Shown piece after piece: positions 57,319-64,000 of a stretch of DNA of 64,000 nucleotides. Source of the stretch: Derxia lacustris (GTDB lineage: Bacteria > Pseudomonadota > Gammaproteobacteria > Burkholderiales > Burkholderiaceae_E); assembly GCF_002105195.1 (NCBI RefSeq), contig NZ_MUHU01000008.1:372001-436000 (forward strand), written 5' to 3'. Made by a program: the position numbers and the translations under genes. The stretch's first letter is position 1, and each line of letters begins with the position of its first letter. The notes below the pieces were generated by a model. It saw nothing but the letters and a program-made list of their open reading frames with translations. It was not told the DNA's origin and did no database searches.

Positions 57319-60300
57319 ATGAATTCAAGCGATATTCCCCAGGCCGATCCGGCATCTCCTCACGCCATTGCGGTAGTCGGAATTGGCTGCCGCTATCCGG
57401 GCGCCGCCGATTTGCGCGAACTGTGGGAAAACATCCTCGGCCGGCGGCGTCAGTTTCGTCGCATGCCCGATGTGCGGCTGCCGCTCGCCGAGTATCACGA
57501 TGCCGATCCGGCGGCGGCCGACAAGACCTATGGCGACCGCGCGGCGCTGATCGACGGCTTTGCCTTCGATTGGCAGGCGCGCTTCGTGCCGCGTCTGGCC
57601 TATGAAACCGCCGATATCGCGCACTGGCTGGCGCTCGATACCGCAATCAAGTGCGTCGAGAATGCCGGACTCACGCGCAAGACCGCGCCGGGAGAAAAGA
57701 CCGGAGTGATTCTGGGCAATACGCTGACCGGCGAGCACACCCGCGCGACCGCAATGCGGCAGCGCTGGCCATTTGTGCGCAAGGCATTGCGCGCGGCGGC
57801 CCGGGCACGCGGCCTGGATGAATCGGCAATTGCCGCGCTCGAATCGACGATGCAGGACTATTACCAGTCAGTATTCGCTCCGACGACCGAGGATTCATTG
57901 TCGGGCGGGCTGTCCAACACGATTGCCGGGCGGATTGCCAACTATTTCGACTTTCACGGCGGCGGCTATACGGTGGATGGCGCCTGTTCGTCGTCGCTGA
58001 TCGCGGTGGCGACCGCCGCCGGCGCGCTCGCCAGTGGCGAACTCGACTTCGCGCTGGCCGGCGGCGTCGACATCAGCCTCGACACCTTCGAGCTGATCGG
58101 CTTTGCCAAGACCGGCGCACTCACGCCGGCCGACATGGCGGTCTACGACCGGCGCGCCAGCGGCTTCATCCCGGGCGAAGGCTGCGGCTTCGTCGCGCTG
58201 CGCCGGCTGGCCGATGCGCGCGCCGCCGGCGACCGGGTCTATGCGGTGCTGCGCGGCTGGGGCATCTCGTCCGACGGCAAGGGCGGGCTGACGGCGCCCA
58301 ATCGCGATGGCCAGGCCACGGCGCTGCGGCGCGCCTATGCGCGCGCCGGCTATCCGGCGGCGAGCGTCGATTTCTTCGAAGGCCATGGCACCGGCACGCC
58401 GGTCGGCGACCGCACCGAAATCGAGGGCATTGCGCTGGCGCTCGAGGCCCACGGCGCCGAGGCGGTGGCGCGCGCGGCCGGCCAGCCGCGCCGGCACGGG
58501 CTGACCTCGTTCAAGTCGCTGGTCGGCCACACCAAGGCGGCGGCCGGCGTGGGCGGCTTCATCAAGGCGGTGCTGGCGGTCAACCGGCGCGTGCTGCCGC
58601 CGACCTGCGGCTGCGACGAGCCGAGCCCGGTATTCGCCGAGCGCGCGCCGACGCTGTTCCCGATCGTCCAGGGCGAGCGGCACCCGGCCGACGCGGTGCT
58701 GCGCGCCGGCGTCTCGGCGATGGGCTTTGGCGGCATCAACTGCCATGTCACGCTCGAATCGGGCGATGCGCCGGCGGCCGAGCTGGACGGCGCGCTCGAC
58801 GAGCGGACGCTGATGGCGCATGCGCAGGACGGCGAGCTGTTCGTGTTCGACGCCGCGAGCGCCGCCGGTCTGCGCGCGCGGCTGGCCGAGCTGGTCGCGC
58901 TGGCCGACGGCATCGCGCTGGCCGAGCTGGCCGATCTGGCGGCCGAGCTTGGCCGCGCGGTGCAGGCCGCGCCCGCCGGCCCGCGCTGGCGCGCCGCGGT
59001 GCTGGCCGCCACGCCGGCCGAACTGGCCGAGCGGCTGGCCGCGCTCGATGCCGCGCTCATGGCGCAGCAGCCGGCGCCGGGCCGGCCCTGGAGCGATGCC
59101 GCGCGCCAGCTGTGGTTCGGCCAAGTCGGCGCCGCGCCCCGGCTCGGCTTCATCTTTCCGGGCCAGGGCGCGCAGCAGTTGCAGATGGCGCGCAGCCTGG
59201 TCGAACGCCACGGCTGGGCGCGCGAACTGGTCGCGTGTGCCGACCGCTGGCTCGCCGAGGTCGGCGCCGCGCCGGTCTCGCCGCTGATGTTCGTGCCGCT
59301 CGACCGCGCCGCCGACGGCGCCAGCCGCGAGGCCTGGGCCGCCGCGCTGGCCCGCACCGAGGTGGCCCAGCCGGCGATCTGCCTGGCCGCGCTGCTCTGG
59401 CTCACCCGGCTGCGCCGGCTCGGCCTCGATGCCGAGGTGCTGGCCGGCCACAGCCTGGGCGAGTTGGTCGCCTTCCATGCCGCCGGCGCCTTCGACGCGG
59501 AGGCGCTCATCAAGCTGGCCGCGCTGCGCGGCCGCGCGATGGCGGCGCCGGCGGGCACGGCCGGCGCCATGGCCAGCCTGGGCTGCGATGCGGCGCGCGC
59601 CGGTGCGCTGATCGGCGCGGTCGGCGGCTATCTGGCCATCGCCAATCTCAACAGCCCGCGCCAGACCGTGGTCTCGGGCGAGCGCGCCGCCATCGACGCA
59701 GTGGTGGCGCTGGCCCAGGCCAACGGGCTGACGGCGCGGCTGCTGCCGGTGTCCAACGCCTTCCACTCCGATTTCGTCGCGCCGGCGGCGCTTGCGCTCG
59801 AGCATTCGGCGCCGCTGCCGGCCCGGCCGCTGGCGCTGCGGGCCCGGCTGCTGTCGGGCATCGATGCGGCAGCGGTCGGCGCCGAGCTGGCGCTGGCGCC
59901 GCACTTCGGGCGCCAGATCACGGCCCAGGTCGATTTCGTCAGGCTGGCCGGCGCACTCGCCGCTGCCGCCGACCAGCTGGTGGAAGTGGGCCCGGGCCGG
60001 GTGCTGAGCGGCCTGATCCGCGATTGCACCGGCACCGAGCTGGCGCTGCCGGTGGCCGGCCGCGCGGGCAGCCAGCGCGATCTGCATGCGGTGCTGGCGC
60101 GCGCCTGGTGCGCCGGCGCCCGCGTGGACTGGGCCGAGCTGCAGGCCGACCGGCTGCTGCGGCCCTTCGTGCCGGCGGCGGCGCGCAGCTTCATCGACAA
60201 CCCCTGCGAACGGCCGTTTCGCCCGAGCCGCGACTGGAGCGCCGAACCGGCGCTGGCCGGCGTCGGCGCCGCCGACCGGCCGCAGCGCATCGATGCCGAA

Positions 60301-63300
60301 TTCCTCGCCGGCTATCTGGCGCGGCGGGCCGATTTCCTGGCCCAGGTGATTCGCGCCGATCTGCGCTTGCCGCCGGCACCCGGCACGGTGGCGGCGCCGG
60401 TGCTCGCGGCCTCGGCCGTCGGCGCGGGTGCCAGTGGCGGGCCGGTCGGTGCCGCCACCCTTGCTGTCGCCAGCGCCGGCGGCCCGAACGCCGCCGCGCC
60501 TGCCGGCCTGCCCGCCGCCGCGTCCCCCGCCGCGCCCGCCGACCCGCGTGCGGTCGTGCTGGCGCGGCTGATCGCGCTGGTGGCCGAGCGCACCGGCTTT
60601 CCGGCTGCCAGCATGCCGCCCGGTGCGCGCCTGCTCGACGACCTCAATCTCGATTCCATCAAGGCCGGCGAGCTGGTCGCGGCGGCCGCGCTCGACCTGG
60701 GCCTGACCGGCGGCGCGGTCGACGCCAGCCTGTTCGCCAACGCCAGCCTGGCCGAGATCGCCGACGCGCTGCTCGCCGCCGGCGCCGGCCGGACCGCAGT
60801 CGCGGCCGCGCCGGCCAGCGTCGCATCCGCCGCCGCATCCGCTGTCGCCGCCGCATCCGCCGCGCCTGCCGCGTCCGTCGGCGCCGCTACCGTCGCGCCG
60901 GCCGCCTCCGCCAGCGCCGACCCGACCGGCCTGCTGCTCGACCTCGTGGCCGAGCGCACCGGCTTTGCGCGTGCCGGTCTCGGCCCCCAGCTGCGCCTGC
61001 TCGACGACCTCAACCTCGACTCGATCAAGGCCGGTGAGCTGGTGGCCGCCGCCGCGTCGGCGCTCGGGCTGGCCGGCGCGATCGATCCGTCGCTGTTCGC
61101 CAATGCCTCCATCGCCGAGCTGGCCGACGCCTTCGCCCGGCTGGCCGGCGCCGAGCGGCCGTCCGCGCCGCCGGCTCCGGCCGCAGCTGAGGCGCCGGCA
61201 GCGTCTGCCGCAGCGCCGGCGTCTGCCGTCCCGGCGGCGACCGGCGCCGTCGCTGCGACCGCCCCGATCGCGCCGGCCGCCGCCGCGCCCCGGCCTGGCT
61301 GGGTCCGCGCCTTCCGCATGCGGCCGGTCGCCGAGCCGCTCGCCGCCGCGCCGGCCGACTGGACCGGCGCGCGCGTTCTGGTGCTGCACGACCCGGCCGA
61401 TGCCGCGCTGGCCGCCGCCTTCCAGCGCGCGCTGCTCGCGGCCGGCGCGGCCGAGGCGCTGTGCCTGAGCCATGCGGTCGCGGCAATCCGCCACAGCCAT
61501 GCCGAGCCCGCCTTCACCCATCGCATCGGGCTGCTGCCGCGCCAAGGCGCCGCTGCGCCGACGCTGGCCGACTGCGTCGCGCGGTTGCAGCCGTTTGCCA
61601 CGCTGCCGCGCCGGCCGGGGCCGGGCAGCGCGCTGGCGCTGGTGCAGTTCGGCGGTGGCGATTTCGGCGCCAGCGCCGGCGCGCTCGACCAGGTCGGCAC
61701 GGCGGCATTCGCGGCCAGCCTGCATCTCGAACGGCCCGATCTGGCGCTGCGCGCGATCGATGTCGATCCGGCGCTCGACGACGCCACGCTGGTGCGCGCG
61801 GTGCTGGCCGAGCTGGCGGCGCCGGGCGGCTTTGCGCGCGCCGGCTACGACCGCGCCGGCCGCCGCAGCGTGCCGCGTCCGCAGGTCGAACGGCCGGCCG
61901 ACTGGCCGGCGCGCGGGCTGGACTGGCAGCCGGGCGAAGTGGTGCTGGTCACCGGCGGCGCGCGCGGCATCACCGCCGAATGCGCGCTCGCGCTGGCGCG
62001 CCGGCACCGGCTGACGCTGGCGCTGGTCGGCAGCTCGGCGCCCGAGGGCGAAGTGGCCACCACGCTGGCGCGGTTTGCCGCCGAAGGACTGACGGCGCGC
62101 TACTTCCGCTGCGACGTGAGCCGCGCCGACGCGGTGAGCGCGCTCGTCGCCGAGGTCGGCGCCACGCTCGGGCCGGTCGCCGCGCTGGTGCACGGCGCGG
62201 CGGTCAACCGGCCGCGTCGCGCCGAGCAGGTCGATGGCGCCGCCGCGCTGGCCGAGATCGGGCCCAAGCTCCAGGGCGCGCTCAATCTGCTGGCCGCGCT
62301 GGCCGCCACGCCGCCCCGGCTGGTCGCCGGCTTCTCGTCGATCATCGGCGTCACCGGCATGACCGGCAACGCCTGGTACGCCTATTCCAACGAGTCGCTC
62401 GACCTGGCGCTGCGCCGCTTTGCCGCCGCCCATCCGGGCACGCAGGCGGTGTCGATGGCCTACAGCGTGTGGGCCGAAGTGGGCATGGGCGCGCGCATGG
62501 GCAGCACCGACGCGCTCGCCCGCATGGGCATCGAGGCGATTCCGCCGGCCGCCGGCGTGGCGCATTTCCTCGACCTGATCGAGCGCGATCCGGGCTGCTC
62601 GCAGATCGTGATCGCGGCCCGGCTCGGCGGGCTCGACACCTGGGCGCCGGCCTGGCCGCCGCGGCCGGCCGCCGCGCGCTATCTCGACCAGGTGATCGAC
62701 TTCACGCCCGGCGTGGAGCTGGTGCTGCGCACCCGGCTCACGCTGGCGCGCGATCCCTACGTGGCCGACCACATCTACAAGGGCTCGGCGCTGTTCCCGA
62801 CCGTGTTCGGGCTGGAGGCGATGGCCCAGGCCGCCGCCTGGCTCACCGGCCGGGGCGAGATCGCCGCGCTGACCATCGAGGACATCCGGCTCGACCGGCC
62901 GATCGTGGTCGATCCGGCGCACGGCTGCCTCATCGAGCTGCGCGCCCGCGTCCTCGACAGCGCCGATCCGGGCCAGCCGGCGCCGGTGGAAGTGGGCATC
63001 GCCACCGAGGCGACCGGCTTTGCGCGCGCGCATTTCGCGGCGCGCTTCGTGTTCGACGCCACGCCGCCGGCGCCGGTCGCCGAGCCCGAACTGCCGGCCG
63101 CGCCGCTGCCGCTGCGGCCCGCCACCGATCTCTACGGCTGGCTGCTGTTCCAGGGCCCGCGCTTCCAGCGCCTGCGCCAGATCTGGCGGCTCGATGCGCG
63201 CGAGCTGGTGTTCGACGCCGAGCTGCGCGATCTGGCGCCGGCGCCCGGCCGCGACGAAGCCTGGCTGCTCGGCGATCCCTATTTCCGCGATGCGCTGCTG

Positions 63301-64000
63301 CAAACGCCCCAGCTCATCGTGGCCCGGCATCTGAGCCTGCCGGTCCACATCGGTCGCATCGAGATCGACGATCTCCGGCTCGTCGAGCCCGGCCGGCGGC
63401 GCGGCGTCGCGGTGCTCGACCGGCCGGCCAGCGGCGTCGGCGACCAGATGCTGACCCGCGTCTGGGCCACCGACGGCGCCGGCCGCGTGATCGAGCGCCT
63501 GAGCGACTACCGGCTGGCGGTGCTGGAAGACAAGCCCGACGCGCCCACGCCCGACCGGCTCGCCGCGCCCGAGGCGCATGACGCCGACCGGCTGGCGCAG
63601 GCGCTGACCGAGGCCGCGCGCAGCCTCGGCCATGCCGCGCCGGCGCTGGCCTTTGGCTGGGGCGACTGGCACGGACTCGACGCGCCGGCGCGGCAGGCGG
63701 CGCAGGCGCCGCTGATCGCGCGAGCGCTGGCCGGCGCCGGACTTGGCGCCGCCACCGTCGAGCGCGATGCCGAGCGCCGGCCGCAGCTGGTCGGCGTCGC
63801 CGGCGACCTGTCGATCGCGCATGACGAGCACGGCTGTCTGGTAGTGGCCGGCAGCGCGCGCCAGGGCTGCGATCTCGCGCCGCTGCTGCAGCGCGACGGC
63901 CGCGCCGGCTGGCTGGCGCTGCTCGGCGCCGCCCGCGCCGCGCCGCTCGACCGGCTGGTTGCCGACGGCGACAGCCTCGATCTGGCCGGCACCCGGCTGT
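57319..64000 (+). CDS. enediyne-type iterative polyketide synthase with two ACP domains, 3' end beyond window
   Basis: At least 2227 codons. Domains in order: KS (1-430; Cys223 in TVDGACSSSL, His356 in EGHGTGTPVGD, His404 in LVGHTKAAAGVG), AT (about 605-960; GQGAQQ, Ser712 in AGHSLGE), linker, two ACPs with the same motif LLDDLNLDSIKAGELV (Ser1113, Ser1235), KR (about 1530-1780; TGGARGI, Tyr1687 and Asn1691), DH (about 1800-2100; His1818 in ADHIYKGSALFP, then a second hotdog half), and the start of a PPTase (DLSIAHDEHG ... GCDLAP, His2168). This order and the motifs TLTGE, WLALDTA and ALxxGGxDxSxDxFExIGFAKTGAL are those of PksE enediyne synthases; PksE normally has one ACP. No Shine-Dalgarno is seen at the ATG. 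Product unknown; a linear polyene is the family's usual first product. Confidence 0.85.
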   Translation, partial: MNSSDIPQADPASPHAIAVVGIGCRYPGAADLRELWENILGRRRQFRRMPDVRLPLAEYHDADPAAADKTYGDRAALIDGFAFDWQARFVPRLAYETADIAHWLALDTAIKCVENAGLTRKTAPGEKTGVILGNTLTGEHTRATAMRQRWPFVRKALRAAARARGLDESAIAALESTMQDYYQSVFAPTTEDSLSGGLSNTIAGRIANYFDFHGGGYTVDGACSSSLIAVATAAGALASGELDFALAGGVDISLDTFELIGFAKTGALTPADMAVYDRRASGFIPGEGCGFVALRRLADARAAGDRVYAVLRGWGISSDGKGGLTAPNRDGQATALRRAYARAGYPAASVDFFEGHGTGTPVGDRTEIEGIALALEAHGAEAVARAAGQPRRHGLTSFKSLVGHTKAAAGVGGFIKAVLAVNRRVLPPTCGCDEPSPVFAERAPTLFPIVQGERHPADAVLRAGVSAMGFGGINCHVTLESGDAPAAELDGALDERTLMAHAQDGELFVFDAASAAGLRARLAELVALADGIALAELADLAAELGRAVQAAPAGPRWRAAVLAATPAELAERLAALDAALMAQQPAPGRPWSDAARQLWFGQVGAAPRLGFIFPGQGAQQLQMARSLVERHGWARELVACADRWLAEVGAAPVSPLMFVPLDRAADGASREAWAAALARTEVAQPAICLAALLWLTRLRRLGLDAEVLAGHSLGELVAFHAAGAFDAEALIKLAALRGRAMAAPAGTAGAMASLGCDAARAGALIGAVGGYLAIANLNSPRQTVVSGERAAIDAVVALAQANGLTARLLPVSNAFHSDFVAPAALALEHSAPLPARPLALRARLLSGIDAAAVGAELALAPHFGRQITAQVDFVRLAGALAAAADQLVEVGPGRVLSGLIRDCTGTELALPVAGRAGSQRDLHAVLARAWCAGARVDWAELQADRLLRPFVPAAARSFIDNPCERPFRPSRDWSAEPALAGVGAADRPQRIDAEFLAGYLARRADFLAQVIRADLRLPPAPGTVAAPVLAASAVGAGASGGPVGAATLAVASAGGPNAAAPAGLPAAASPAAPADPRAVVLARLIALVAERTGFPAASMPPGARLLDDLNLDSIKAGELVAAAALDLGLTGGAVDASLFANASLAEIADALLAAGAGRTAVAAAPASVASAAASAVAAASAAPAASVGAATVAPAASASADPTGLLLDLVAERTGFARAGLGPQLRLLDDLNLDSIKAGELVAAAASALGLAGAIDPSLFANASIAELADAFARLAGAERPSAPPAPAAAEAPAASAAAPASAVPAATGAVAATAPIAPAAAAPRPGWVRAFRMRPVAEPLAAAPADWTGARVLVLHDPADAALAAAFQRALLAAGAAEALCLSHAVAAIRHSHAEPAFTHRIGLLPRQGAAAPTLADCVARLQPFATLPRRPGPGSALALVQFGGGDFGASAGALDQVGTAAFAASLHLERPDLALRAIDVDPALDDATLVRAVLAELAAPGGFARAGYDRAGRRSVPRPQVERPADWPARGLDWQPGEVVLVTGGARGITAECALALARRHRLTLALVGSSAPEGEVATTLARFAAEGLTARYFRCDVSRADAVSALVAEVGATLGPVAALVHGAAVNRPRRAEQVDGAAALAEIGPKLQGALNLLAALAATPPRLVAGFSSIIGVTGMTGNAWYAYSNESLDLALRRFAAAHPGTQAVSMAYSVWAEVGMGARMGSTDALARMGIEAIPPAAGVAHFLDLIERDPGCSQIVIAARLGGLDTWAPAWPPRPAAARYLDQVIDFTPGVELVLRTRLTLARDPYVADHIYKGSALFPTVFGLEAMAQAAAWLTGRGEIAALTIEDIRLDRPIVVDPAHGCLIELRARVLDSADPGQPAPVEVGIATEATGFARAHFAARFVFDATPPAPVAEPELPAAPLPLRPATDLYGWLLFQGPRFQRLRQIWRLDARELVFDAELRDLAPAPGRDEAWLLGDPYFRDALLQTPQLIVARHLSLPVHIGRIEIDDLRLVEPGRRRGVAVLDRPASGVGDQMLTRVWATDGAGRVIERLSDYRLAVLEDKPDAPTPDRLAAPEAHDADRLAQALTEAARSLGHAAPALAFGWGDWHGLDAPARQAAQAPLIARALAGAGLGAATVERDAERRPQLVGVAGDLSIAHDEHGCLVVAGSARQGCDLAPLLQRDGRAGWLALLGAARAAPLDRLVADGDSLDLAGTRL

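Noticed and set aside
57237..57605. Plus-strand frame starting MSVNSWGVVAVGN upstream of the PKS
   Set aside because: It runs into the PKS coding region in a different frame, its C-terminal half is Arg-rich shadow sequence, and it has no ribosome site.
60820..60910. Short near-repeats of GCCGCATCCGC in the PKS
   Set aside because: They encode the Ala/Ser linker between the two ACP domains; low-complexity coding sequence, not a tandem-repeat element or CRISPR.
57895..63831. A 1978-codon open frame antisense to the polyketide synthase
   Set aside because: It mirrors the codons of the PKS: in very GC-rich genes the antisense frame lacks stops. The translation is Arg/Ala/Gly-rich with no domains, whereas the sense frame has every PKS motif.

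Overview
The window reads as chromosome of a very GC-rich Gram-negative bacterium, most likely a betaproteobacterium of the Burkholderiales type. The grounds are near-universal G/C at third codon positions, the linkage of an AlaC-type aminotransferase, homoserine dehydrogenase, threonine synthase and MoaD/MoaE, an ssuE...ssuBF sulfonate operon, a DUF485-ActP pair and a DUF3149 protein. The family-level placement is inference. I see no tRNA, rRNA, CRISPR array, insertion sequence or phage genes; gene density is high and intergenic gaps are short.

Layout. 1-10,300: a UvrA-family ATPase cut by the left edge, a tandem pair of LuxR-type regulators, three small or unknown genes, a phosphatase-like protein beside hisC, a 42-residue basic protein with a strong terminator, and a Cpx-like envelope-stress set (Spy-like protein, response regulator, sensor kinase) preceded by a CpxR-box-like repeat. 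10,280-12,600: a HAD phosphatase and a polysaccharide flippase. 12,751-26,565: fifteen co-directional, tightly packed genes for organosulfur use. The canonical ssuE-A-A-D-C ... B-F order is interrupted by eight genes: a second sulfonate ABC transporter, an SfnB-like flavoenzyme, a MetNIQ-like transporter and an NtaA/DszA-type monooxygenase. Four inverted repeats lie in its promoter region. 26,788-30,778: a FecR/LysM protein and a CHASE2 sensor kinase-like gene broken by two compensating frameshifts. 31,000-41,800: mostly housekeeping genes, including RhlE, YkgJ-type protein, acetate symporter, YaeR, a carbamoyltransferase, a PIN-PhoH ATPase and a peroxiredoxin. 41,975-48,543: amino-acid and molybdenum-cofactor genes (alaC, GNAT, hom, pncA, yqaE-like, thrC, mobB, moaD, moaE). 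48,556-57,012: mmsA with a divergent LysR regulator and a clear operator, rlhA, ppk2 and prfC.

57,319 to the right edge: a giant polyketide synthase gene whose domain order (KS-AT-ACP-ACP-KR-DH-start of a phosphopantetheinyl transferase) and KS/ACP motifs match the enediyne PKS (PksE) family, but with two carrier domains. It starts after a terminator, its first ~225 codons are less GC-biased than the rest, and it is cut by the window end. This is the most interesting element here.

Cooperation between genes. The sulfur operon encodes uptake (three SsuA-type binding proteins, two SsuC, two SsuB, one MetNIQ-like set), FMN reduction (SsuE), desulfonation (SsuD, the second luciferase-like monooxygenase, the SfnB-like enzyme) and the accessory Mop protein SsuF. 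This fits release of sulfite from several organosulfur compounds when sulfate is scarce. The 7.6-10.3 kb block is a self-contained envelope-stress circuit.
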